In this document: piece after piece, positions 18,194 to 26,460 of the stretch | Position numbering within the stretch: the first letter of the stretch is position 1 | Layout of the letters: each line of letters opens with the position of its first letter | From: Sphingobium quisquiliarum P25 | GTDB taxonomy: Bacteria; Pseudomonadota; Alphaproteobacteria; Sphingomonadales; Sphingomonadaceae | Assembly: GCF_000445065.1 (NCBI RefSeq) | Contig: NZ_ATHO01000110.1 | Span: forward strand, 1-50,543 | Direction of reading: 5' to 3' | Length of the DNA: 50,543 nucleotides | The notes under the pieces: generated by a model | The model's input: the letters and a program-made list of their open reading frames with translations, nothing else | Database searches by the model: none | Told to the model about the DNA's origin: nothing | Translations under genes and position numbers: made by a program

Positions 18194-19276
18194 ATGGTCA
18201 GGCTGATCAGCAAGGCAGGCAGGGTCGCACTATTTGCCAGCGCATTGTTGCTCGCATCCTGTTCGCAAGGGCCGGACCCGAAGGCAGAGCAGCGAAACGA
18301 GTTCAATATCGGCTGGTCGATCTATGCCGGATGGATGCCCTGGCCCTATGCCCAGCAGGCGGGCATCGTGAAGAAATGGGCCGACAAATACGGGATCAAG
18401 ATCAATGTCGTTCAGGTGAACGACTATGTGGAATCGATCAACCAATATACGGCGGGCAAGTTTGACGGGGTGACCGTCACCAACATGGACGCGCTCACCA
18501 TACCCGCTGCTGGCGGCAAGGACAGCAGCGCCATCATCGTGGGCGATTATTCCAACGGCAACGACGGCATATTGCTGAAGGGCGCGAACCAGTTGCGCGC
18601 GATCAAAGGTCAGCAGGTCTATCTCGTCGAACTGTCCGTTTCCCACTATCTGCTGGCGCGGGGCCTAGAGACCGCAGGCCTCAAGCCTACCGATGTCAAA
18701 ACCGTGAATACATCCGATGCCGATATCGTCGGCGCGTTCGGCAGCCCGCAGGCCAAGGCCGTGGTCGCCTGGAATCCGCAGCTTTCCGTCATGAAGGCTC
18801 AGCCGGGGGTAAGCGAAGTCTTCAGCTCCGCCCAGATTCCAGGTGAGATACTCGACCTTCTGGTCGTCGATACTGCAACGCTCAAGGCCAATCCCAATCT
18901 GGGCAAGGCGCTGACGGCAATCTGGTATGAGACTGTCGCCCTGATGCAGCGGCAGGACGCCCAGGGGAAGGCGGCGCGCGCGGCGATGGCGAAGCTGGCC
19001 GGGGCGACTCCCGAAAGTTTCGAAAACCAGTTGTCGACCACGCATCTCTATACTGATCCCAAGGCCGCGGTGACTGCCACATCCGCTCCAGCGCTGGTCA
19101 AGACGATGACGCAGGTGCGCGATTTCAGCTTTTCCAAGGGGCTGTTCAAAGGCGCGTCGTCGGCCGATGCCGTAGGTATTGCCTTTCCGGGCGGCAAGAC
19201 GCTGGGTGATCCGCAGAGGGTGACGCTGCGGTTCGATGAAAGCTTCATGAAACTGGCTGCGGACGGAAAGCTCTGA
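18194..19276 (+). CDS. ABC transporter substrate-binding lipoprotein, urea-carboxylase-region type (guanidine uptake)
   Basis: 360 residues with a lipoprotein signal (LLLASC, Cys near residue 23). A NitT/TauT-like periplasmic binding fold follows; FNIGWSIYAGWMPW near residue 36 is characteristic of the binding proteins found beside urea/guanidine carboxylases. The ATG is preceded by AAAGGGG. It is the first gene of a nine-gene operon whose enzymes convert guanidine to ammonia and CO2, so guanidine or a close derivative is the expected ligand. That is inference from context and from work reassigning these clusters from urea to guanidine. An operator-like repeat lies 60 bp upstream. Confidence 0.88.
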   Translation: MVRLISKAGRVALFASALLLASCSQGPDPKAEQRNEFNIGWSIYAGWMPWPYAQQAGIVKKWADKYGIKINVVQVNDYVESINQYTAGKFDGVTVTNMDALTIPAAGGKDSSAIIVGDYSNGNDGILLKGANQLRAIKGQQVYLVELSVSHYLLARGLETAGLKPTDVKTVNTSDADIVGAFGSPQAKAVVAWNPQLSVMKAQPGVSEVFSSAQIPGEILDLLVVDTATLKANPNLGKALTAIWYETVALMQRQDAQGKAARAAMAKLAGATPESFENQLSTTHLYTDPKAAVTATSAPALVKTMTQVRDFSFSKGLFKGASSADAVGIAFPGGKTLGDPQRVTLRFDESFMKLAADGKL

Positions 19277-19313
19277 ACCAGTTCGTTTCGATCTTGTCGA
19301 AAGTGATGTGACG

Positions 19314-20129
19314 ATGCGTTGGGTGAACCGACATGCTCGCCGAGGCGACCGCATCTTCCTGGGTGCGCTGCCGATCCTGTTGCTGGTCCTGCTCTACCTG
19401 TTTCTGGCGGCGCAGCGCCATGCGGCCAATCCGATGGATAAGATTCTGCCGCTGCCTGGCAGCATGGCAGACGCCATGTCGGTGCTGCTTTTTCAGAAAG
19501 ACCAGCTCAGCGGCCAGTTCGTCTTCTGGGCCGACACGCTGGCCAGTCTCCAGCGGCTTGGCATCGGGCTTGGTATTGCGACGTTGTCGGCACTGGCTGT
19601 CGGCCTGGTGCTGGGCGTCCTTCCGCCGGTGCGTGCCACCTTTGGCCCGCTGGTGACGGCGATTGCGGTCATCCCGCCCATCGCCCTGCTGCCGATATTG
19701 TTCATTGCCTTGGGTCTGGGAGAGACCGCGAAGGTGGCGCTGATCGTCATCGGCGTCGCGCCGGTCATGATGCGCGACATCGCGGCCTATGTCGCAGGCC
19801 TGCCGCGTGAGCAGATCGTCAAGGCGCAGACGCTGGGCGCAAGCTCATGGCAGATCATGATCCGGGTCGCACTGCCGCAGGCGATGCCACGGCTGCTGCA
19901 TGCCATGCGCCTGTCGCTGGGCCCTGCCTGGGTATTCCTGATCTCGGCCGAAGCGATCGCGTCCGACGTCGGCCTTGGCTACCGGATCTTCCTGGTCCGC
20001 CGGTATCTGGCGATGGATGTGATCATCCCCTATGTCGCCTGGATCGCAATCCTCGCGATCCTCATGGATGCAGCGCTTACCGTTGCCAGTCGACGGCTAT
20101 ACCCCTGGGCACATGGAGCAAGCCATTGA
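19314..20129 (+). CDS. ABC transporter permease (NitT/TauT class), guanidine uptake
   Basis: 271 residues with about six membrane segments and the BPD_transp_1 signature EAA loop around AQTLGASSWQIMIRVALPQAM (residues ~173-193), where it contacts the ATPase. A GTG two codons earlier (19308) is an alternative start; no strong binding site distinguishes them. Its stop overlaps the TTG start of the ATPase gene, which points to coupled translation. It forms the membrane channel for the lipoprotein encoded just upstream. Confidence 0.9.
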   Translation: MRWVNRHARRGDRIFLGALPILLLVLLYLFLAAQRHAANPMDKILPLPGSMADAMSVLLFQKDQLSGQFVFWADTLASLQRLGIGLGIATLSALAVGLVLGVLPPVRATFGPLVTAIAVIPPIALLPILFIALGLGETAKVALIVIGVAPVMMRDIAAYVAGLPREQIVKAQTLGASSWQIMIRVALPQAMPRLLHAMRLSLGPAWVFLISAEAIASDVGLGYRIFLVRRYLAMDVIIPYVAWIAILAILMDAALTVASRRLYPWAHGASH

Positions 20130-20926
20130 GCGCGCTCCTTTCCCTCCGCGACATCTGGGTCGAATATGGCGACAAGATCGTGCTCGAAAGGGTCGACCTT
20201 GATATCGAAGCCGGTTCCTTCGTCTCGATCGTCGGCCCTTCCGGCGCGGGAAAGAGCAGCCTTCTGCGCGTCGTCCTGGGGCAGGAAGTGCCCACCAGGG
20301 GGACCATATTGCTTGACGGAGAAAGGCTGAAGCCCGAATGCGGGCCCGACCGCGGCGTCGTGTTCCAGCGCTATTCGGTATTCCCGCACCTTTCGGCGCT
20401 GCAAAACACGATATTCGGCCTTGAATGCGCCAAGGCGCCCCTGACGGCGCGGCTGTTTGGCGGCGCGCGCCGGAGGGCGATGGCGGAGGCGGAAGAGATG
20501 TTGCGGGCGGTTGGACTTGGCGACGCCCTCCACCTCTATCCAGCGCAGATGTCCGGTGGCATGCAGCAGCGGCTTGCCATCGCCCAGGCGCTGATCAAGC
20601 GTCCGCGCATCCTGCTGCTGGACGAGCCGTTCGGCGCGCTGGACCCCGGCATCCGGGCGGACATGCACGCGCTGATCATGCGGTTGTGGCGAGACTATTC
20701 GCTGACGATCATCATGGTGACGCACGACATCAGGGAAGCGTTCACCCTGGGCACGCGGGTGCTCGCGCTCGACAAGCGCCGTCACGACCCGCACGCCCCC
20801 CACCGGTTCGGCGCCACCGCGGTCTATGATCTTCCGCTGCGCCGCCGCGCCGATCCGGCGCCCAGCGAAGAAGCGGCCGCCGAGACCAGCCAGCAGAATG
20901 ATGAGGAGGAGGTTGGAAATGGCTAG
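20126..20926 (+). CDS. ABC transporter ATP-binding protein (NitT/TauT class), guanidine uptake
   Basis: 266 residues starting at TTG 20126, which overlaps the permease stop (TTGA) and has GGAG upstream. No ATG lies near the expected N-terminus SALLSLRDIWVEYG. All ATPase motifs are present: GPSGAGKSS (Walker A), FQRYSVFPH (Q-loop), MSGGMQQR (signature), ILLLDEPFGALD (Walker B) and MVTHD (H-loop). The C-terminal 40 residues are Ala/Glu-rich and extend beyond the usual domain. The 3' end overlaps the start of the NikR-like gene by 8 bp. Confidence 0.92.
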   Translation: MSALLSLRDIWVEYGDKIVLERVDLDIEAGSFVSIVGPSGAGKSSLLRVVLGQEVPTRGTILLDGERLKPECGPDRGVVFQRYSVFPHLSALQNTIFGLECAKAPLTARLFGGARRRAMAEAEEMLRAVGLGDALHLYPAQMSGGMQQRLAIAQALIKRPRILLLDEPFGALDPGIRADMHALIMRLWRDYSLTIIMVTHDIREAFTLGTRVLALDKRRHDPHAPHRFGATAVYDLPLRRRADPAPSEEAAAETSQQNDEEEVGNG

Positions 20927-21392
20927 CGACAGCGGAAGCCTGGCCAGGCTCAGCATGAGCCTGTCGAGCGATCTGTTCCGTCAGCTCGACGCCATGGTGG
21001 AGGAACGCGGGTTGCCCTCGCGCTCGCAGCTTATTGCCGAGCTGATTCGTCATGCGCTGGCCGAGCATGAGGCCCTTACCCGTCCCGACGAGATGCTCGC
21101 GGGCACGATCACCATGGTCTACCGGGGCGATCGGGGACGGGTGCGGCATCAACTCGCCCAAACCCAGGCCGATTATCTCAAGGAGGTGATCTCCTCCCAG
21201 CATGTGTTCCTGGAAGGGGACCAGTCGCTTGAGGTCCTGCTGGTCCAGGGCCCCGCATATCTGCTGAAGGAATTATGCGACGCGCTGCGCAGGGTACGCG
21301 GCGTCCAGCAACTCCAGCTTGTCACGACCACCGCGCTGCTTCCGCCGCTTTATGAGCAGGAAGAAGGCGGCTCCAAGGGAAATGCCGCATGA
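20919..21392 (+). CDS. NikR-like ribbon-helix-helix regulator without the nickel site
   Basis: 157 residues from ATG 20919, preceded by GAGGAGGTTGG. Residues 10-15 (RLSMSL) are the DNA-contacting strand and 18-48 the two helices of a ribbon-helix-helix domain. Residues ~60-140 align without gaps to the NikR ACT-like domain, with TQ, HV, LE and G landmarks in register. In E. coli NikR the high-affinity Ni ligands are H76, H87, H89 and C95; here the equivalents are A84, H95, F97 and S103. Three of four are lost, so nickel sensing by that site is very unlikely. Encoded between the transporter and the deiminase genes, it probably regulates this operon through the paired inverted repeats upstream (inference). 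Its inducer may be guanidine or a pathway metabolite. Confidence 0.83.
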   Translation: MASDSGSLARLSMSLSSDLFRQLDAMVEERGLPSRSQLIAELIRHALAEHEALTRPDEMLAGTITMVYRGDRGRVRHQLAQTQADYLKEVISSQHVFLEGDQSLEVLLVQGPAYLLKELCDALRRVRGVQQLQLVTTTALLPPLYEQEEGGSKGNAA

Positions 21393-22213
21393 CCGAGACG
21401 CTCGCCAATCCATCTGCCGCCCGCGATCATGCCCGCGCCATGGCGGGGCGGGTGGTCGAAGCCATGCCGGTGCTGCCCCCGGTGGCGGACGACCTTCCGG
21501 CCGATGTGGCCGCGACCGACCTGCTGTGGGAAGAAACGATCGCGGCAGGCGGCTATGCCTCCCGGCTGCTGCCGCGCGGATCGCGCCTGCGCCTGATCGA
21601 CCTTGCGGGCGACGCCTGCGCCTCGATCCTGCTGTTCAACGCCGAAATGCCGACCGAGCGGCTGAATGTTGCTGACACGGTGAAGGTGCAGTGGAACGCT
21701 TATCTGGGACAGGGCAAGCTGCTCCTTTCGGACATGGGCCGCGTTCTCATGAGCATTCTGGAAGACGGCGCGGGCACGCACGACACCTTCTGCGGGACGT
21801 CCAACGCAGCGACGAATGCCGCGAAATATGGCTCTGGAGCCAATAGCGGGCCTTGCCCCAACGGGCGCGACCGCTTTCTGCTCGGTGCGGCCAAGCATGG
21901 CCTTCAGCGGCGGGACGTCCACCCCTGCGTCACTTTCTTCAAGGGCGCGAAGATCGAGGCCGATGGCGCGATCACGCCGATGATCGGGCCCTTTCCTCCG
22001 CAGCGAAGCATCGTGGTGCGGGCGGAGATGGACGTGATCATGGTCATTGCCAACTGCCCGCACGTCCTGGACCCCAGGGAGGCATATACGGTCACTCCGC
22101 TGCGCGCGACCGCCTGGCGCGGGCCCGTGACGGCTGAGGACGACCCGATCCGCAACGCGACGCCAGAGGGGCTGCGCGCCTTCCAGAACGTCGATGACTA
22201 TTACCGCCGATAG
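21389..22213 (+). CDS. Carboxyguanidine deiminase subunit, DUF1989 (urea carboxylase-associated protein 1 type)
   Basis: 274 residues of the DUF1989 family. Recognisable features are GSRLRLIDLAGDACASILLFN (residues ~70-90), TERLNVADTVKVQW and DMGRVLMSILEDG, then conserved Cys/His positions around HDTFCGTSNAA and HPCVTFF. This is the urea-carboxylase-associated protein 1 pattern (lipocalin-unrelated, beta-rich, metal-dependent). These proteins, long annotated as urea-related, were shown to act as a heteromeric carboxyguanidine deiminase giving allophanate and ammonia. Start overlaps the regulator stop (ATGA). It needs the partner encoded next. Confidence 0.88.
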   Translation: MTETLANPSAARDHARAMAGRVVEAMPVLPPVADDLPADVAATDLLWEETIAAGGYASRLLPRGSRLRLIDLAGDACASILLFNAEMPTERLNVADTVKVQWNAYLGQGKLLLSDMGRVLMSILEDGAGTHDTFCGTSNAATNAAKYGSGANSGPCPNGRDRFLLGAAKHGLQRRDVHPCVTFFKGAKIEADGAITPMIGPFPPQRSIVVRAEMDVIMVIANCPHVLDPREAYTVTPLRATAWRGPVTAEDDPIRNATPEGLRAFQNVDDYYRR

Positions 22214-22231
22214 GAAGGAACAGCTTCCCAT

Positions 22232-22867
22232 ATGAGCTTTGATCCCCATTTGCAGGGCCTCCCCGGGGCCGTCCTCCACGACGTGACCGTGCCCGCGCGG
22301 GCGCCGTGGCTGCACCATGTCGCGGCCGGGCAGACGTTGCGCATCGTCGATCTTGAGGGCAACCAGGCGGTCGACTTCCTCCTCTATGCGGCGGCGGACG
22401 ATGCTGAACGCTATAGTGCGCAGGATACGGTGGCGGCGCAGGGCAACCTGTTCCTGCGCGAAGGCACGGTACTGCGATCGAACGAGGGGCGGCCGATGAT
22501 GACCATCGCGGCGACCTCCGTCGAATATCATGACACGATCGGCGGCGCCTGCTCATGCGAGTCGAATACGCTGCGCTACGGCCATCACACCAAGGCCGAA
22601 CATGCCTGCGTCGAGAATTTCCTGGAGGCGAACCTGCTGGAAGGCCGCGGCAAGCGCGACATCGTTTCCAACATCAACTTTTTCATGAACGTGCCGGTCG
22701 AGGATGATGGATCGCTCGGCATCGTGGACGGTATTTCCGCCCCTGGCCTGACCGTCGATCTCAAGGCGGAAATGGACGTCATCGTCGTCGTTTCGAATTG
22801 CCCGCAGATCAACAATCCCTGCAACGGATTCAATCCCACCCCTGTGCGCATGATCGTGACCGCATGA
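22232..22867 (+). CDS. Carboxyguanidine deiminase subunit, DUF1989 (urea carboxylase-associated protein 2 type)
   Basis: 211 residues of DUF1989. The pattern of urea-carboxylase-associated protein 2 is clear: TLRIVDLEGNQAVDFLLY (residues ~32-49), AERYSAQDTVAAQGNLFL, GTVLRSNEGRPMMTI, and GGACSCESNTLRYG with the conserved Cys cluster near residue 108. It pairs with the preceding protein to hydrolyse carboxyguanidine to allophanate. The 18-bp gap before it contains AGGAAGGAAC. Its stop overlaps the carboxylase start (ATGA). Catalytic division between the two subunits cannot be judged from sequence. Confidence 0.88.
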   Translation: MSFDPHLQGLPGAVLHDVTVPARAPWLHHVAAGQTLRIVDLEGNQAVDFLLYAAADDAERYSAQDTVAAQGNLFLREGTVLRSNEGRPMMTIAATSVEYHDTIGGACSCESNTLRYGHHTKAEHACVENFLEANLLEGRGKRDIVSNINFFMNVPVEDDGSLGIVDGISAPGLTVDLKAEMDVIVVVSNCPQINNPCNGFNPTPVRMIVTA

Positions 22868-25800
22868 GCTTCGATACCGTACTGATCGCCAATCGCGGCG
22901 CGATCGCCACCCGCATCATCCGCACGCTGCGCCGCATGGGCCTGCGCTCCGTCGCGGTCTATTCGGAAGCGGACGAGGGTTCGCTGCACGTCGCGCAAGC
23001 GGACGAGGCTGTCTGTATCGGCCCTGCGCGGGCGTCCGACAGCTATCTCAACATCGCCGCCATATTGGAGGCGGCGCGCGCGACCGGCGCGGGCGCCATC
23101 CATCCCGGATATGGTTTCCTTGCCGAAAATGTGGAGTTCGCCGAAGCCTGCGCCGCGGCCGGGATCGTCTTCATAGGGCCGACGCCGGATAATATCCGCA
23201 CCTTTGGCCTCAAGCATAGCGCGCGCGCCCTCGCCTCCGCGCATGGCGTGCCGCTCGCGCCGGGTACTGGCCTGCTCACCGATGAAGAGGAGGCGGCCGC
23301 TGCCGCCCGCGAGATCGGCTTCCCCGTGATATTGAAGGCGACGGCAGGCGGCGGCGGCATCGGCATGCGCATTTGCGAGGACGAGGCCGCCGTGCGCGAG
23401 GGATTCAGCGCCGTAGCCCGTCAAGGGCAGAGCAATTTCGGCGATGCGGGCATATTCCTCGAACGCTATATTCGCCGCGCGCGGCACATCGAAGTGCAGT
23501 TGTTCGGCGACGGGCAAGGCCGTATCATGCCATTGGGCGAGCGCGACTGTTCGCTCCAGCGCCGCAATCAGAAGGTGGTCGAGGAAGCGCCCGCACCGCT
23601 GTTGCCCGAAGCGGTCCGCAGCGACCTGATCGCTGCGGCGACCCGCCTGGGTCAGGCCGCCAGCTATCGCTCCGCCGGGACGGTCGAGTTCCTCTATGAT
23701 GCAGAGCGCGAGGAGTTCTTCTTCCTGGAGATGAACACGCGCCTTCAGGTCGAGCATGGCGTCACCGAAGAAGTGATGGGCATAGACCTTGTCGAATGGA
23801 TGATCCGCGGTGGTGCTGGAGATTTCAGCTTTCTCAATGCCGAGCCGCCCCGGCCCCATGGCCATTCCGTTCAGGTGCGGCTTTACGCTGAAGATCCGGC
23901 GCTCGATTATCGTCCCACGTCGGGAACGCTGACGGCGGTCGATTTTCCCGCCGACCTTCGCGTCGAAACCTGGTGCATGGCCGGCAGCGACGTCAGCATC
24001 TGGTATGATCCGATGCTCGCCAAGCTGATCGTCCATGCGCCGACCCGCGCCGAGGCAATCGCGAAGATGCAAGCCGCCCTCGACCAGAGCCGGGTCGACG
24101 GCATAGAAACGAACCTGCGGTGGCTGCGCGATGTGGTCCGCTCTGACGCGTTCGTGAGCGGTGAAGTTTCCACCCGCGTTCTGGAAGGTATCAGTTCCCA
24201 ATCCCGCAGCATTCGGGTGATCAGCGGCGGCACGGCCACCACGGTGCAGGACTGGCCCGGCCGCCAGAAGCTGTGGGCCGTTGGTGTGCCGCCGTCCGGC
24301 CCGATGGACGATCAATCATTTCGCCTTGGCAACCGGGTGCTGGGCAACCCGGAAGGCACGGCGGGCCTTGAAGTGACCGTTACGGGTCCGGCGCTGAGCT
24401 TTACCGCACCGGCGCGCATCTGCCTTATGGGCGCCGATTTCGCCGCGACGCTCGATGGCGATCCGGTTTCGCGGGGAGTGGCGATCGATGTCGCCGCCGG
24501 GCAGACGCTGGCTCTCGGACGTGCGGTGGGTGCAGGCCTGCGGGGCTATATCCTGTTCGCTGGCGGCCTGGACATCGCCCCTTATCTCGGCAGCCGCAGC
24601 ACTTTCGAACTGGGGCAATTCGGCGGTCATGCAGCGCGCCGCCTGCTGGCAGGGGATACCCTGCACCTGGCTGACGAAGAGACGGATGCGCCGCTGCCAT
24701 CCGTCACCGTGCCCGCCCTCACCACGGAGTGGACATTGCGGGTGCTCTATGGCCCGCACGGCGCGCCTGACTTTTTCACCGATGCTGACATTGAGGCGAT
24801 CATCGCGGCCGAATGGCAGGTGCACTACAACAGCAATCGAACCGGCGTGCGCCTGATCGGGCCCAAGCCCCAATGGGCGCGCGCCGACGGGGGCGAAGCA
24901 GGGCTGCACCCATCCAACATCCATGACAATCCCTACGCCATCGGTGCAGTCGATTTCACTGGCGACATGCCGATCATCCTGGGACCGGACGGGCCTTCGC
25001 TGGGCGGGTTCGTCTGCCCCTTCGTGGTGATCGCCGCCGATCGCTGGAAGATCGGGCAACTCGCGCCCGGCGACAGGCTCCGCTTCGCTCCCGTCAACAT
25101 CGGCGACGCGATAGCGGCGGACGGGCTCCAGCGGCGGCTGATCGCATCAGGTACGGTCGAGGATTCAGGTCCCGCCCGGCCAATTGAGATGCTTTCGCCG
25201 ATCCTGGCCGAAATTCCTGAGGGGCCGGGCCGTCCCCATACCGTCTATTGTCAGCAGGGCGATCGCAATATCCTGGTGGAATATGGGCCTATCGTGCTCG
25301 ACATCGAGTTGCGAATCCGGGTCCATGCATTGATGACGGAGCTGGAGCGGCTCAATCTTCCCGGCACGATAGACGTGGTTCCGGGCATCCGTTCGCTGCA
25401 ATTCCACTTCGATGGCAAGCTGCTTGACCAGCGTGCCGCGCTGGCTGCGCTCATCGCGGCCGAAGAGAGGCTGGGCGATCTGGAGGATTTCACCATTCCC
25501 TCCCGCATCGTCCATCTGCCGCTGAGCTGGCGCGATCCGGCGACGATCGAGACGATCGAAAAATATATGAGCGGGGTGCGCGCCGATGCTCCCTGGTGCC
25601 CGGACAACATTGAATTCATTCGCCGCATCAATGGCCTGCCAGACGTACCGGCGGTGGAGAATCTGATATTCGAGGCGAACTACCTCGTCCTGGGGCTTGG
25701 CGATGTTTATCTGGGTGCGCCAGTGGCCACTCCTGTCGATCCCAGGCACAGGCTGGTCACCACCAAATATAATCCCGCGCGCACCTGGACACCGCCCAAT

Positions 25801-26460
25801 GTGGTGGGGATCGGCGGGGCTTATATGTGCATCTATGGGATGGAGGGTCCGGGAGGTTATCAGCTTTTCGGCCGGACCATCCAGGTCTGGAACACCCATC
25901 GCCAGACGGATGCATTTATAGAGGGCAAGCCCTGGCTGCTGCGCTTTTTCGATCAGATCCGTTTCTATCCGGTCAGCGCGGACGAACTCGTCGAATGGCG
26001 TCGTGACTTCCCCACCGGGCGGCGATCGATCCACATCGAGCCATCGGAATTCCGGCTTGCCGACTATCGCGCCTTCCTGGTGGAAAATGCATCGTCCATC
26101 GCCGAGTTCGAAGCGCGGCGGCAAGCGGCGTTCGATGAGGAACGGGCCGAATGGCAGCGCAGCGGCGAGTTCGACCGCATTACCGACCTTGCCGAAACCG
26201 ATGCGCCTGGATCGGAGGCGATCGACGTCCCCGATGGCGCTGCCCTGGTCGAGACGCCGTTCGGCGGAAGCATATGGAAATTGCTGGTCGCGGTCGGCGA
26301 CGAGGTGAAGGCTGGCGACACGATCGCCATTATCGAGGCGATGAAGATGGAATGTGCAGTGCAAAGTCCCGGTACGGGAACGGTGGCGGCCCTTTATGTG
26401 CAGGAACGTCAGGCTTTGCAGCCGGGCGCGCCGATGCTGGCGCTGAGGGCGCAGGCATGA
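22864..26460 (+). CDS. Biotin-dependent urea/guanidine carboxylase
   Basis: 1198 residues. Domains in order: biotin carboxylase (~1-450; KATAGGGGIGMRI near 158, EMNTRLQVEHGVTEE near 290), carboxyltransferase made of a KipA-like half (~465-770) and a KipI-like half (~775-1010), a linker, and a biotinyl domain (~1120-1198) with the AMKME motif and biotin on K1161. The signature NPARTWTPPN..GIGGAYMCIYGMEG lies near residue 970. Length equals stand-alone urea carboxylases without a fused hydrolase. The two DUF1989 partners make guanidine, rather than urea, the likely substrate: guanidine + HCO3- + ATP gives carboxyguanidine. ATG 22864 overlaps the previous stop; in-frame codons upstream belong to the preceding gene. 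Confidence 0.92.
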   Translation: MSFDTVLIANRGAIATRIIRTLRRMGLRSVAVYSEADEGSLHVAQADEAVCIGPARASDSYLNIAAILEAARATGAGAIHPGYGFLAENVEFAEACAAAGIVFIGPTPDNIRTFGLKHSARALASAHGVPLAPGTGLLTDEEEAAAAAREIGFPVILKATAGGGGIGMRICEDEAAVREGFSAVARQGQSNFGDAGIFLERYIRRARHIEVQLFGDGQGRIMPLGERDCSLQRRNQKVVEEAPAPLLPEAVRSDLIAAATRLGQAASYRSAGTVEFLYDAEREEFFFLEMNTRLQVEHGVTEEVMGIDLVEWMIRGGAGDFSFLNAEPPRPHGHSVQVRLYAEDPALDYRPTSGTLTAVDFPADLRVETWCMAGSDVSIWYDPMLAKLIVHAPTRAEAIAKMQAALDQSRVDGIETNLRWLRDVVRSDAFVSGEVSTRVLEGISSQSRSIRVISGGTATTVQDWPGRQKLWAVGVPPSGPMDDQSFRLGNRVLGNPEGTAGLEVTVTGPALSFTAPARICLMGADFAATLDGDPVSRGVAIDVAAGQTLALGRAVGAGLRGYILFAGGLDIAPYLGSRSTFELGQFGGHAARRLLAGDTLHLADEETDAPLPSVTVPALTTEWTLRVLYGPHGAPDFFTDADIEAIIAAEWQVHYNSNRTGVRLIGPKPQWARADGGEAGLHPSNIHDNPYAIGAVDFTGDMPIILGPDGPSLGGFVCPFVVIAADRWKIGQLAPGDRLRFAPVNIGDAIAADGLQRRLIASGTVEDSGPARPIEMLSPILAEIPEGPGRPHTVYCQQGDRNILVEYGPIVLDIELRIRVHALMTELERLNLPGTIDVVPGIRSLQFHFDGKLLDQRAALAALIAAEERLGDLEDFTIPSRIVHLPLSWRDPATIETIEKYMSGVRADAPWCPDNIEFIRRINGLPDVPAVENLIFEANYLVLGLGDVYLGAPVATPVDPRHRLVTTKYNPARTWTPPNVVGIGGAYMCIYGMEGPGGYQLFGRTIQVWNTHRQTDAFIEGKPWLLRFFDQIRFYPVSADELVEWRRDFPTGRRSIHIEPSEFRLADYRAFLVENASSIAEFEARRQAAFDEERAEWQRSGEFDRITDLAETDAPGSEAIDVPDGAALVETPFGGSIWKLLVAVGDEVKAGDTIAIIEAMKMECAVQSPGTGTVAALYVQERQALQPGAPMLALRAQA

